A stretch of 19,256 nt of DNA, from contig CAJUQT010000062.1 of NCBI GenBank assembly GCA_910588225.1, positions 1 to 19,256 of the forward strand. The letters are read 5' to 3'. The position numbers and the translations under genes were made by a program. The notes beneath the pieces were generated by a model. That model had not been told where the DNA came from. It was given only the letters and a program-made list of their open reading frames with translations, and searched no databases. Below, piece by piece: positions 7,061 through 15,133 of this stretch. Source of the stretch: an uncultured Acetatifactor sp. Its GTDB lineage: Bacteria; Bacillota; Clostridia; Lachnospirales; Lachnospiraceae. Position 1 is the first letter of the stretch. Each line of letters opens with the position of its first letter.

Positions 7061-8350
7061 ATGAAAGAATATGTAAAATGTGCGAAGGACATGTTGGACT
7101 TTATCGAGAAAAGTCCCACCTGTTTCCACGCTGTGGCAAATATATCCGCAGCGCTGGAGCGGGAGGGATATGAAAAGCTGGAGGAGAGAGAGGAATGGGA
7201 GATTGTTCCGGGACAGGGGTATTATGTGACCAGAAACGATTCCTCGCTGATTGCGTTCCGGATTCCGGAGGAAGGAAGGCCCACAGGGTTTCATCTGTCT
7301 GCGGCTCACAGCGATTCTCCTTCTTTTAAGCTGAAGGAAAATCCGGAGATGGCTGTGGAGAATCTGTATGTGAAGCTGAACACGGAAAAGTACGGCGGCA
7401 TGATTCTTTCCACATGGCTGGACAGAGCGCTGTCCGTGGCAGGACGTGTGGCAGTGAGGAAAAAAGAGGGAACAGAGACCAGGCTGGTCAATCTTGAAAA
7501 GGACCTGCTGGTGATACCCAGTGTGGCCATTCACTTAAACCGCGAGGCCAATAAGGGAACAGAATTAAATCCACAGGTGGACATGCTGCCTCTGTACGCG
7601 GAGAACAGTGACGGGAAAAAGAAAAATGTGCTGATGAGACGAATTGCCAGGGCGGCGGGGGTGAAACAGGAGGAAATCCTGGGCCATGATCTCTTTCTGT
7701 ATCCCAGAGAAAAAGGCAGAATCTGGGGAGAAAACGGTGAATTCGTGTTTTCGCCCAGGCTGGATGATCTCCAGTGTGTATATGCTTCGGTGAAAGCTTT
7801 TCTGAAAAGTGAGCCGAAGAATTACATTAATGTGTGTGCCGTATTTGACAATGAAGAGGTGGGAAGCGGCACAAAACAGGGAGCAGATTCCACTTTCCTG
7901 GAAGATACACTGTGGAGAATCGGCGAAGGGATGAAACTGAGCCGGAGCGATTACTTAAGAATGGTTGCGGGAAGCTTTCTGATTTCTGCGGACAATGCAC
8001 ATGCGGTACATCCCAATCACCCGGAGAAATACGATCCCACCAACAGGCCCCGCCTGAACGGAGGCATTGTGATTAAGTTCCATGGCAGCCAGAAATATGC
8101 CACAGATGCAGTGTCCGCGGCGAAGATGCGGCATATCTGCGGGACTGCGGGAGTGCCCTGCCAGACCTATGCAAATCGTTCCGATATTGCGGGCGGTTCC
8201 ACGCTGGGCAATATTTCCACTTCCCATGTGTCCGTTTCCAGCGTGGACATCGGGCTGCCTCAGCTGGCCATGCATTCGGCGGTGGAGACAGGCGGAGTAA
8301 AAGATACGAAATATGCCGTGGACGCTTTTCAGGCGTTTTTCGGCGAATAA
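7061..8350 (+). CDS. apeB: M18 family aminopeptidase
   Basis: A 429-residue cytosolic di-metal aminopeptidase of family M18, which removes N-terminal residues, often acidic ones, from peptides. All metal ligands expected from the family are present: His83 (AAHSDSPSF), Asp235 (RLDDLQ), Glu265/Glu266 (DNEEVGSG, base and ligand), Asp311 (SADNAHAVHPN) and His405 (AMHSAVETGG). Length is usual. GGAGGG lies about 12 bases before ATG, a slightly long spacing. The 163 bases upstream contain no terminator and no clear vegetative promoter, so read-through from fcl or an unusual promoter is possible. cutC follows after 27 bases on the same strand. Confidence 0.94.
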   Translation: MKEYVKCAKDMLDFIEKSPTCFHAVANISAALEREGYEKLEEREEWEIVPGQGYYVTRNDSSLIAFRIPEEGRPTGFHLSAAHSDSPSFKLKENPEMAVENLYVKLNTEKYGGMILSTWLDRALSVAGRVAVRKKEGTETRLVNLEKDLLVIPSVAIHLNREANKGTELNPQVDMLPLYAENSDGKKKNVLMRRIARAAGVKQEEILGHDLFLYPREKGRIWGENGEFVFSPRLDDLQCVYASVKAFLKSEPKNYINVCAVFDNEEVGSGTKQGADSTFLEDTLWRIGEGMKLSRSDYLRMVAGSFLISADNAHAVHPNHPEKYDPTNRPRLNGGIVIKFHGSQKYATDAVSAAKMRHICGTAGVPCQTYANRSDIAGGSTLGNISTSHVSVSSVDIGLPQLAMHSAVETGGVKDTKYAVDAFQAFFGE

Positions 8351-8377
8351 TATGAAACTGCAGTCAGGAGAAATTGG

Positions 8378-9148
8378 ATGAAAAAATATCTGCTGGAAGT
8401 ATGTGTGGATTCTGTGGAGTCTGCACAGGCTGCGATAAAAGGAGGAGCAGACCGTCTGGAACTGTGCGGGAATCTGGTAATCGGAGGGACCACGCCGGAA
8501 CAGGCTCTGTTTGAAAAAGTCCGGGAGCTGACAGATATCAGAATCCGTGTTTTGATTCGGCCCAGATATGGAGATTTTCTGTATACACAGGATGAATTTG
8601 ACATAATTGCCCGCAGCGTGGAGCTGTACCGCAGGCTGGGAGCGGACGGCGTGGTCACAGGCTGTCTGCTTCCGGACGGCTCTCTGGACGCGGAACGGAT
8701 GAAAAGGCTCCGGGAGCAGGCGGGCTCCATGGACATGACGCTCCACAGGGCCTTTGACATGTGCAGAGACCCTCACAGTGCCCTGGAGAAGGCGAAGGAT
8801 TTGGGAATCCAGACCATTTTAACCTCCGGCCAGAAGAACAGCTGCCTGGAAGGAAGGGAGCTGATTGAGGAACTGGTGCGGGAAAGCGGGGGGAAGGTGG
8901 ACATTATGGCGGGGGGCGGTGTGGATGCCGGAGTCATCAGGCAGATGATTTCCACCACAGATGTGACCAGCTATCATATGTCCGGAAAAATCACTTTGGA
9001 CAGTGGGATGATTTACCGTAATCCGGAGGTATCCATGGGAGCGCCGGCTGCCGCAGGGGGAATCGGGGAATATGAGATATTCCGTACCTCACGGGAGAAG
9101 GTCAGCACGGCGAAGGAGACTTTGGAGGAGGCTGGAAAAGAAATATGA
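8378..9148 (+). CDS. cutC: CutC family protein
   Basis: A 256-residue TIM-barrel protein with the CutC family blocks LEVCVDSVESAQAA, GGADRLELCGNL, VLIRPRYGDFLY, GCLLPDGSLD, LHRAFD, MAGGGV and YHMSGK. The family was named for copper homeostasis in E. coli. That phenotype was later traced to the MicL small RNA encoded in the gene there, so the biochemical role of the protein is unsettled and should not be read as copper handling here. AGGAG sits seven bases before ATG 8378. The 27-base gap after the aminopeptidase suggests one transcript, ended by the terminator just downstream. Confidence 0.93.
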   Translation: MKKYLLEVCVDSVESAQAAIKGGADRLELCGNLVIGGTTPEQALFEKVRELTDIRIRVLIRPRYGDFLYTQDEFDIIARSVELYRRLGADGVVTGCLLPDGSLDAERMKRLREQAGSMDMTLHRAFDMCRDPHSALEKAKDLGIQTILTSGQKNSCLEGRELIEELVRESGGKVDIMAGGGVDAGVIRQMISTTDVTSYHMSGKITLDSGMIYRNPEVSMGAPAAAGGIGEYEIFRTSREKVSTAKETLEEAGKEI

Positions 9149-9154
9149 ATGGTT

Positions 9155-9194
9155 ACCGGGAGCGAGAGTGTCTCATTTTCGCTCCCGGTTTTTT
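9155..9194 (+). terminator. Rho-independent terminator after cutC
   Basis: The 11-bp perfect G+C-rich stem ACCGGGAGCGA/TCGCTCCCGGT (9155-9165 with 9179-9189) closes a 13-base loop and runs into TTTTTT (9189-9194). It starts six bases past the cutC stop and isolates the sigma operon. Confidence 0.95.
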
Positions 9195-9214
9195 AGAAAT
9201 TTTTCCGGAAAAAA

Positions 9215-9242
9215 TGAACCTCATACAAGGCTGCGGCGAATA
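9215..9242 (+). promoter_or_regulatory. ECF-type promoter of sigma operon (autoregulatory candidate)
   Basis: TGAACC (9215-9220), 16-bp spacer, CGAATA (9237-9242). This resembles the general extracytoplasmic-function sigma promoter form, for example TGAAAC-N16-CGTA for Bacillus SigW. It stands between the cutC terminator and the sigma gene, with a start point near 9247. No vegetative promoter is visible in this gap, so self-activation is the simplest reading. Confidence 0.6.
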
Positions 9243-9271
9243 TAGGGTGAACAGGCAGAGGAGGTGAAACA

Positions 9272-9805
9272 GTGAACGCAGGAGAAATAGAAAAATGTAT
9301 TGATGACTTTGGTACAGATATATATAGATTTTGCCTGAAACTCTGTGTGGACAAGGCGGATGCCGAGGATCTATATCAACAGACTTTCCTGAAAGCGTTG
9401 GAGACAGAATGGACGCTTGACTGGGAGAAAAACCCGAAAGCGTTGTTTTTCTCTTTGGCCCACAATCTCTGGAAAAGCCACAGAAGAAAGCAGGCGCGCC
9501 GCAGCGCGATTGCTCCCTGCAGCAATTTTGATGAAGAGACGGAAACGGTGCTGTATTCCGGAGAAAGTATTGAAGAACGCTGTCTTCAAAAAGATCTGAT
9601 TACAGAAGTACGTCAAATCATTCAAACGCTCCCGGAAAAATTTCAAGTACCGCTGATATTATTTTACCTTTCCGATTGTTCCATAGAGCAGATTGCGGCT
9701 ATTATCAAGAAACCGCCTGGTACCGTAAAAAGTCGATTGTTTAAGGGAAGAAGCTTAATTAAAAAAAGATTGGAGGATGCTGGTTATGAGAGAGAATCGT
9801 TTTGA
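9272..9805 (+). CDS. ECF-type RNA polymerase sigma factor
   Basis: A 177-residue sigma-70 family protein with only regions 2 and 4, the ECF layout. Region 2 spans about residues 10-75, including DIYRFCLKLCVDKADAEDL and QQTFLKALE. Region 4 spans about 118-170, with LPEKFQVPLILFYL and the helix-turn-helix SIEQIAAIIKKPPGTVKSRL. It directs RNA polymerase to a small regulon. The start is GTG 9272, fixed by the full anti-16S complement AGGAGGTGA (9259-9267). The gene overlaps the next one by 20 bp, which couples production of the sigma factor to its likely antagonist. An ECF-like promoter lies just upstream. Confidence 0.93.
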   Translation: MNAGEIEKCIDDFGTDIYRFCLKLCVDKADAEDLYQQTFLKALETEWTLDWEKNPKALFFSLAHNLWKSHRRKQARRSAIAPCSNFDEETETVLYSGESIEERCLQKDLITEVRQIIQTLPEKFQVPLILFYLSDCSIEQIAAIIKKPPGTVKSRLFKGRSLIKKRLEDAGYERESF

Positions 9806-10163
9806 CAGGGAAATAGAAGAAGCGATCCTGGCTTCTATGAAAATGACAGAGGTTCCGGCCCCGGAATTGAACTGTGAACTCAAGGCGGCACTGTATCGGC
9901 AGGAAGCCGTCCTGCGAAAACAGCCTGCCGTGCATAAATTATCTCTTTGGTATTTGCCCATGGTTATGAATTTGATCACTTTTTCTTTGTTGGCTTTTTT
10001 GGCACTGATAACAATTGAAAATATTTATTTATCTTACTTTACCGCCGGTGTCTGCTTTTATGTTGGTGTGTCTGGTATCTTGCTTACCATAGTGGGGGTA
10101 AAAAGGGCAAACATAAAAGAAGATATCACAATCCGCATTGAGAAAAGAGGTGTATTGGCATGA
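9786..10163 (+). CDS. Putative anti-sigma factor, two-TM membrane protein
   Basis: A 125-residue protein with a charged N-terminal region (1-50) that could bind the sigma factor in the cytoplasm, and two hydrophobic segments (about 53-77 and 83-104). It lacks the HxxxCxxC zinc motif of classical ZAS anti-sigma factors. The role is inferred from position: it overlaps the sigma gene and the next gene. I choose ATG 9786 over ATG 9777 because GGAGG (9772-9776) is nine bases from the former and directly abuts the latter. The sequence alone does not identify a family. Confidence 0.75.
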   Translation: MRENRFDREIEEAILASMKMTEVPAPELNCELKAALYRQEAVLRKQPAVHKLSLWYLPMVMNLITFSLLAFLALITIENIYLSYFTAGVCFYVGVSGILLTIVGVKRANIKEDITIRIEKRGVLA

Positions 10164-11053
10164 AGCATGCAAACAACAAGAGAAGACTTCTGCTTTCTAT
10201 TGGTATTCCGGTTATCTTACTGTCAGTTTTTTTACGGTTTGGTCTGTATTATTTGAAAAGCGATGGTTTCAGCGGCCTGTCCCTGCTGCTTCCCATCCTG
10301 CTTCTCAGCTTTCTCCTTTTTGCATTGTGTACCTCTGCCTTTTTTGCGGCGTGGGTATATCAGGATTGTAAAAAGCGAGGTGACGACCCGGTACTGTGGA
10401 CAATTGTGTTTTTTCTGGCCACACCCTTTATGGGACTGCTGATTTACTTTCTGCGTCGTTCAGAAATAAAAACGACATGTCCGGTCTGTGGACATCGAAT
10501 TTCAGTAAAAGCCAAATATTGCGAAGAATGTGGAACACATGTGGAAAAGGAGGAGAATAGTGTTATGGTAAGACAGGGAACACATCACTTAAAATTTATT
10601 ATTGCCGGTGTTATGAGTATGGTGCTTATGCTGGTATGTCTGGCAGGTTTTATCGTCAGTGCGGCCGCTGGAAACGGAATCAACACAGATGTGGCTTCTG
10701 AGGATCAGGTATGGAACTTAGGTACAATCAGTATGAATTATAACACTTATCTGGATGGGGTATGGAAGCTGGATTTCAGAAGTGCCGGTGAAGGATTTGT
10801 GAAAGAGCAGAATATGACGATTGCGGATCCGGACACTCAACGGCTTTACGCCGATATTTCCTGCGGCACAGTACCGGATGGAGCAACGCTTGTTCTGTGG
10901 CTGGTACAGGAGAATACAGTAAAATCTGTTGACGTCACAAATCTTTCCAAGCCGTTGGAATATCCTCTGAATGAATTTAAGAATGGAAAGGTTCATATCA
11001 GATTGCAGATCAATGGTGTGGAGGATACCGTTTCGGAAATTTATATTCAATAA
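10160..11053 (+). CDS. Zinc-ribbon membrane protein of sigma operon
   Basis: A 297-residue protein starting in an ATGA overlap with the putative anti-sigma gene. Hydrophobic segments lie at about 10-31, 40-66, 78-98 and 145-168. Between the third and fourth is a zinc ribbon, Cys107-x2-Cys110 and Cys121-x2-Cys124 (CPVCGHR, YCEECG). The C-terminal 130 residues look like a soluble, beta-rich domain without recognised motif. Simple alternation of four segments would put ribbon and C-terminal domain on opposite sides of the membrane, but positive charges flank several segments, so topology is uncertain. Operon position suggests a sensor or co-regulator of the sigma factor, or its main target. This is inference; I do not recognise the C-terminal domain. 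Confidence 0.82.
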   Translation: MKHANNKRRLLLSIGIPVILLSVFLRFGLYYLKSDGFSGLSLLLPILLLSFLLFALCTSAFFAAWVYQDCKKRGDDPVLWTIVFFLATPFMGLLIYFLRRSEIKTTCPVCGHRISVKAKYCEECGTHVEKEENSVMVRQGTHHLKFIIAGVMSMVLMLVCLAGFIVSAAAGNGINTDVASEDQVWNLGTISMNYNTYLDGVWKLDFRSAGEGFVKEQNMTIADPDTQRLYADISCGTVPDGATLVLWLVQENTVKSVDVTNLSKPLEYPLNEFKNGKVHIRLQINGVEDTVSEIYIQ

Positions 11054-11073
11054 TCAGCAGAATCCCGGAGAAG

Positions 11074-11126
11074 AATCCAGGCTGAACATCCGGCGCTTTC
11101 CCAGTGTCTGAGGTTCAGCCTGGATT
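11074..11126 (+). terminator. Terminator-like perfect inverted repeat after sigma operon
   Basis: A perfect 14-bp inverted repeat (11074-11087 with 11113-11126) with a 25-base loop begins 21 bases past the last gene of the sigma operon. The tract after it is GGGTTTCTG, with no proper T-run, so it may be a weak terminator or a 3'-end stabilising structure rather than a classical terminator. Confidence 0.55.
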
Positions 11127-11365
11127 GGGTTTCTGAATAAAAACAACAACAATCAAAATAAAACAACATAAAACTAATAAAGTAAGTGTAAGATTTATTG
11201 ACATTTGAATCATATGAGAATATACTGATACCAGAGTGTACATAAGCTGCAGAAACCTGCCGGGGACGAGGGAAACAGTTGTTTTCCGGTAACCGGGGAG
11301 GGGACCGCAGATGCAGCGTTTTGCAGACGATAGATTTGCAGAGGAACGAAAGGAGGAGATTGCGA
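11127..11365 (+). other. rhaB upstream region
   Basis: An A-rich, G-poor block (about 11136-11190) lies directly upstream of the rhaB -35 box and could act as an UP-like element. A transcribed leader of about 130 bases with G+C-rich patches follows the promoter. I see no catabolite-response element and no riboswitch in it. Confidence 0.4.
11198..11226 (+). promoter_or_regulatory. Promoter of rhaBA
   Basis: Perfect TTGACA (11198-11203), 17-bp spacer, TATACT (11221-11226), with transcription expected near 11233. An 8-bp palindrome TCATATGA (11210-11217) sits in the spacer and is a possible operator, though too short to be sure. Confidence 0.8.
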
Positions 11366-12763
11366 ATGAATCCGTATTATCTGGCCGTGGATATCGGAGC
11401 ATCCAGCGGACGCCATATACTGGCTCATCTGGAGAACGGGAAGATGGTGCTGGAGGAAGTCCATCGCTTTCCCAACGGGATGGTGGAAAAGGATGGAGAG
11501 AATGTCTGGGATGTGGACGAGCTGTTTGCCCAGATTAAGCTGGGAATGAAGAAATGCGGTGAACTGGGCAAGATTCCCGTCAGTGTCGGTGTGGATACCT
11601 GGGGAGTGGACTTCGTGCTTCTGGACAATAAGGGAGAACGTATCGGCAATGCTGTGGCATATCGGGACGGACGCACCAGGGGAATGGATGAAGAGGTATA
11701 TAAAGTGATTCCCGAGGATGCACTGTATGCCCGCACGGGAATCCAGAAAGCCATATTTAATACCATCTATCAGCTGATGGCGTTAAAGGTGCGCAGGCCG
11801 GAGCAGCTGGCAGAGGCGGAGACCCTGCTGATGATGCCGGATTATTTTCACTATCTGCTTTCCGGGGTGGCGGCCACAGAGTATACCGAGGCCACCACAG
11901 GACAGCTGATCTGTCCTGAGACAAAGGACTGGGATATGGAGCTGATTGAAAAGCTGGGGTATCCGAAGAAAATATTCCGTAAAATTGTGACCCCGGGCAC
12001 GATGCTTGGGGAACTCACACGGGAAGTACAGGAAGAAGTGGGCTTTAGCTGTAAAGTTGTGGTACCGGCCACCCATGATACGGGTTCCGCCGTGATTGCA
12101 GTTCCCACGGACAGTGACAATGCATTGTATATCAGCTCCGGCACCTGGTCGCTTCTGGGAACCGAAAGGATGCAGGCAAACTGTTCCCCGGAGAGCAAAG
12201 CCAATAATCTGACCAATGAGGGCGGTTATGAGTACCGCTTCCGTTATCTGAAAAATATCATGGGATTGTGGATGATACAGTCTGTGAAGAAAGAGATCGG
12301 CGGAGATTTAAGCTTTGGAGAAATCTGCGAGATGGCTTCCGGATGCTGCATTACATCCATCGTGGACTGCAATGACGATCGTTTCCTCGCTCCGGCCAAT
12401 ATGACAGAAGAAGTGCGGGCGGCGTGCCGGGAGACGGGACAGCAGGTGCCCGAGGGCCTTGCAGAGATTGCCTCTGTCATCTACAACAGCCTGGCAAAAT
12501 GCTATGCCCGGACAATAAAGGGCCTGGAAGGCATCACAGGCTGCAAGTATGACTGCATCCATATCGTGGGCGGGGGCGCCAACGCGGACTACCTCAACAG
12601 GCTGACGGCGGAAGCCACCGGGATTCCGGTATACGCAGGACCCACGGAAGCAACGGCCATCGGTAATGTTGCGGCGCAGATGATTACGGCAGGAGAGCTG
12701 ACAGACCTGAAAGCTGCCAGAAAATGCGTGTTTGATTCCTTTGACATCATAAAATATGAGTGA
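11366..12763 (+). CDS. rhaB: Rhamnulokinase
   Basis: A 465-residue FGGY-family sugar kinase that phosphorylates L-rhamnulose to L-rhamnulose 1-phosphate with ATP. Motifs: AVDIGASSGRH (phosphate-binding, Asp9), VDTWGVDFVLLD (77-87 region), PATHDTGS with the likely catalytic Asp238 (Asp237 in E. coli RhaB), YISSGTWSLLG, and the adenosine motif VGGGANADYLNRL near the C-terminus. The start is ATG 11366, nine bases after AAGGAGG (11350-11356). An upstream in-frame extension to 11279 lacks a ribosome site. rhaA follows after 127 bases. The gene pair carries the first two steps of rhamnose breakdown. Confidence 0.96.
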   Translation: MNPYYLAVDIGASSGRHILAHLENGKMVLEEVHRFPNGMVEKDGENVWDVDELFAQIKLGMKKCGELGKIPVSVGVDTWGVDFVLLDNKGERIGNAVAYRDGRTRGMDEEVYKVIPEDALYARTGIQKAIFNTIYQLMALKVRRPEQLAEAETLLMMPDYFHYLLSGVAATEYTEATTGQLICPETKDWDMELIEKLGYPKKIFRKIVTPGTMLGELTREVQEEVGFSCKVVVPATHDTGSAVIAVPTDSDNALYISSGTWSLLGTERMQANCSPESKANNLTNEGGYEYRFRYLKNIMGLWMIQSVKKEIGGDLSFGEICEMASGCCITSIVDCNDDRFLAPANMTEEVRAACRETGQQVPEGLAEIASVIYNSLAKCYARTIKGLEGITGCKYDCIHIVGGGANADYLNRLTAEATGIPVYAGPTEATAIGNVAAQMITAGELTDLKAARKCVFDSFDIIKYE

Positions 12764-12795
12764 GAACTTTAAACAGGGGAAGCGGGGCAGTACCC

Positions 12796-12837
12796 TGATA
12801 CAATTGCGGCTGCTTACTTGCAGACGGAAATGTATCA
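12796..12837 (+). promoter_or_regulatory. Intercistronic hairpin between rhaB and rhaA
   Basis: The outer stem TGATACA/TGTATCA (7 bp, perfect) continues inward through 2-bp, 2-bp and 4-bp stacks separated by single mismatches, to CTGC/GCAG around a six-base loop (12814-12819). That makes 15 pairs in 42 bases. There is no T-run, so it is not a terminator. It may set the ratio of rhaB to rhaA message through processing or stability. Confidence 0.5.
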
Positions 12838-12890
12838 CAGGAGCCGGGTGCTGAACAGCTTCCGCGGAACTTTAATAAGGAGAGAAAGAA

Positions 12891-14150
12891 ATGACAGGTA
12901 AGGAGAGATTTGAGTCTGCAAAAGAGATTTATGCATCCTATGGCGTGGACGTGGAAGCAGCCATGGAAAACTGTATGAAAGCGCCGGTAGCCCTTCACTG
13001 CTGGCAGGGAGACGACGTCATCGGCTTTGACCATGACGGCCCTCTGACCGGAGGAATTCAGACCACAGGCGACTATCCAGGAAAGGCAAAGACACCGGAA
13101 CAGCTGATGCAGGATATGGACAAGGCCATCAGTCTGATGCCCGGCAAAAAGAAGCTGAATCTGCATGCAAGTTATGCGATTTTCGAGCCTGGTAAATTTG
13201 CGGACAGAGACAAAATTGAGCCCAGGCACTTTAAAAAGTGGGTAGAGTTCGCAAAAGAGAGAAACATGGGCATTGATTTCAATCCCACTTTTTTCTCTCA
13301 TGATAAAATCAAGGATGGCCTGACGCTGAGCAGTCCTGACGAGGAGACCAGGAAATTCTGGATTGAGCACGGGAAGGCATGCGTCCGGATATCCCAGTAT
13401 TTTGCAGAGGAGACAGGGGTGCCCTGCGTCATGAATATCTGGACCGGTGACGGCTTCAAGGATGTTCCGGCCGATCGCATGGGCCCCAGAATGCGCTATA
13501 AGGATTCCATCGAGCAGATTCTGTCTGAGCCCTATGACAGGAATAAAGTAAAACCCTGTGTGGAGTCGAAGGTATTCGGCATCGGCGTGGAAGCATATAC
13601 GGCGGGAAGCGCGGAATTTACCTTAAGCTTTGCCGCTACCCATGAGGGCTGCCTGCCCCTCATGGACAATGGCCACTACCATCCCACCGAGGTAGTATCA
13701 GATAAGATTCCGGCACTGCTTTGCTTCTTCCCGGAAATTGCGCTGCACATTACCAGACCCATTCGCTGGGACAGTGACCATGTGGTGCTGTTCGATGACG
13801 AGACGAAGGAAATTGCGAAAGAGATTGTCAGATGTGATGGTCTGAATCGTGTATACATGGCGCTGGATTACTTTGATGCCAGCATCAATCGTGTGTCCGC
13901 CTGGGCTATGGGTTTCCGCAGCTGGCAGAAGGCGCTGCTTTCCGCAATGTGCATGCCCCATGCCCAGCTGCAAAAGCTCCAGGATGAGAACAGGATGACA
14001 GAGCTGATGGTAGAACAGGAGGCGGTGAAGACACTGCCCTTCGGTGATATCTGGAACGAGTACTGCCAGCGCTGCGGTGTGGTATCGGATAAAGAGTTCT
14101 ATGGTGAGATCAAAAAGTATGAGGATGAAGTGCAGCTGAAAAGATCATAA
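12891..14150 (+). CDS. rhaA: L-rhamnose isomerase
   Basis: A 419-residue Mn2+-dependent isomerase that converts L-rhamnose to L-rhamnulose, the substrate of the kinase encoded upstream. The whole sequence has the RhaA pattern, including APVALHCWQGDDV, GGIQTTGDYPGKA, LHASYAIFEP, GIDFNPTFFSH, NIWTGDGFKDVP, MDNGHYHPTE, HVVLFDDE and ALDYFDASINR, which supply the metal and sugar ligands. Length matches the family. AAGGAG (12877-12882) lies eight bases before ATG. It is the last rha gene here: a terminator follows, and rhamnulose 1-phosphate aldolase, a transporter and a regulator are absent from the window. Confidence 0.97.
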   Translation: MTGKERFESAKEIYASYGVDVEAAMENCMKAPVALHCWQGDDVIGFDHDGPLTGGIQTTGDYPGKAKTPEQLMQDMDKAISLMPGKKKLNLHASYAIFEPGKFADRDKIEPRHFKKWVEFAKERNMGIDFNPTFFSHDKIKDGLTLSSPDEETRKFWIEHGKACVRISQYFAEETGVPCVMNIWTGDGFKDVPADRMGPRMRYKDSIEQILSEPYDRNKVKPCVESKVFGIGVEAYTAGSAEFTLSFAATHEGCLPLMDNGHYHPTEVVSDKIPALLCFFPEIALHITRPIRWDSDHVVLFDDETKEIAKEIVRCDGLNRVYMALDYFDASINRVSAWAMGFRSWQKALLSAMCMPHAQLQKLQDENRMTELMVEQEAVKTLPFGDIWNEYCQRCGVVSDKEFYGEIKKYEDEVQLKRS

Positions 14151-14157
14151 GCCGTAA

Positions 14158-14180
14158 CAGTTCAGGACCTGTCTGAACTG
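14158..14180 (+). repeat. Inverted repeat after rhaA
   Basis: CAGTTCAG/CTGAACTG, 8 bp perfect with a 7-base loop, begins eight bases past the rhaA stop. No T-run follows. It probably works with the larger hairpin at 14232 as a 3'-end structure of the rhaBA message. Confidence 0.45.
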
Positions 14181-14231
14181 ATGTCATAAGCCAGAGGACA
14201 GGAAAGAAAAAAGGGAACCTGAAATTGACAG

Positions 14232-14273
14232 CAGAGGCGCCGTACCGCGGACAGCGGCAGGCGCCTCTGTTTG
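14232..14273 (+). terminator. Probable terminator of rhaBA
   Basis: A perfect 10-bp G+C-rich stem CAGAGGCGCC/GGCGCCTCTG (14232-14241 with 14260-14269) encloses an 18-base loop, followed by TTTGTGTG. The T-tract is short but the stem is strong and the position fits. Confidence 0.65.
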
Positions 14274-14359
14274 TGTGCAGAGCATGCACGAATAAGAGAA
14301 CATGCGGTTGTCTGGAATTGAAATGATGTCCTGCGAAAAATATTGTAAAACATACATTA

Positions 14360-15058
14360 TTAAACGATATAATCAGACAAAATGAGCTGCCGGGGAAAAC
14401 TAACTTCCTCCGTCAGGGCCAAAGCGGCGGAAACTTCTCCGATATGTTCCCTGCCATGGCTGTCGCTGGACAGAATGATGTGGCAGGAGAGTGCCTCGCA
14501 GGTCTGGAGCAAACGAATAGAATTTTCCCGGCAGTCTCTGCGGTAGCTGCCCGACAGCAGGGATACATTGTTCAGTTCCGGAACCACACCCCGGGAAAGG
14601 GCGCCTGTCAGCAGTTCCCGGTAATCCACCGGGAACCGGGAATCATCGCAGTGACCGATGATTTTTACATTGGGATGTTCCATGGCGCAGAGATAGGCCT
14701 TCGTATTTTCTGCGGCGGAACCGGAGGTATAAATGGGGCGGTGCATGCTGATGATGCAGTAATCCAATGCCCGGAGAATTTCGTCGGGAATGTCCAGGCG
14801 ACCGTCCCTATCCAGAATGTTGGCTTCGGCGCCGTATCTGATGGTGACGCCAAAACGGGTGCGCTCCCCCAGGAGCAGGCCGCGGAAGTAGGACAGCCTG
14901 GCGCTCCCCGGACTGGCAGGACCGTGATCGCTGATGCCCAGCACCTCCATCTGACGCCTGGCGGCCTCTTTTGCCAGGTCGGTAATTCTGTCCTTTGTAC
15001 CGTGCCCGCTGGCGCAGGTGTGAGTGTGCAGGTCGGTTTTGTTATAAGTTAGCTTCAT
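14360..15058 (-). CDS. PHP domain metal-dependent phosphatase, YcdX-like
   Basis: A 232-residue single-domain PHP protein. Metal ligands are visible in order: DLHTHT (Asp9, His11, His13), His19, SDHG (Asp44, His45), GAEAN (Glu78), SMHRP (His106), GHCDD (His136) and SSDSHG (Asp199, His201). This is the trinuclear-zinc pattern of YcdX-type phosphatases. Related PHP proteins include histidinol phosphatase and polymerase exonuclease domains, but no histidine-biosynthesis gene is near, so a general phosphoesterase is the safer call. GGTGG lies about eight bases before ATG, a modest ribosome site. It converges with rhaA and has its own promoter at 15134-15162. Confidence 0.9.
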   Translation of the reverse strand: MKLTYNKTDLHTHTCASGHGTKDRITDLAKEAARRQMEVLGISDHGPASPGSARLSYFRGLLLGERTRFGVTIRYGAEANILDRDGRLDIPDEILRALDYCIISMHRPIYTSGSAAENTKAYLCAMEHPNVKIIGHCDDSRFPVDYRELLTGALSRGVVPELNNVSLLSGSYRRDCRENSIRLLQTCEALSCHIILSSDSHGREHIGEVSAALALTEEVSFPRQLILSDYIV

Positions 15059-15133
15059 TATATTTCCACCGTTACAAGCTTGTTGTTCTTTGAATGTATA
15101 ATTTTCTTTATAAGAACGCTATTTTATCCATTT

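Noticed and set aside
8341..8349. CGGCGAATA repeated from the sigma operon -10 region (9235-9243)
   Set aside because: No TGAACC-like -35 lies 16 bases upstream of the copy at the end of apeB, and it is coding sequence, so coincidence is likely.
7955..8776. Minus-strand frame of 273 codons across apeB and cutC
   Set aside because: It runs antisense to two genes with clear family motifs, and nothing in its translation is protein-like.
11198..11365. Riboswitch or T-box in the rhaB leader
   Set aside because: No T-box sequence or recognisable aptamer core is present; only short G+C-rich patches and weak stems.
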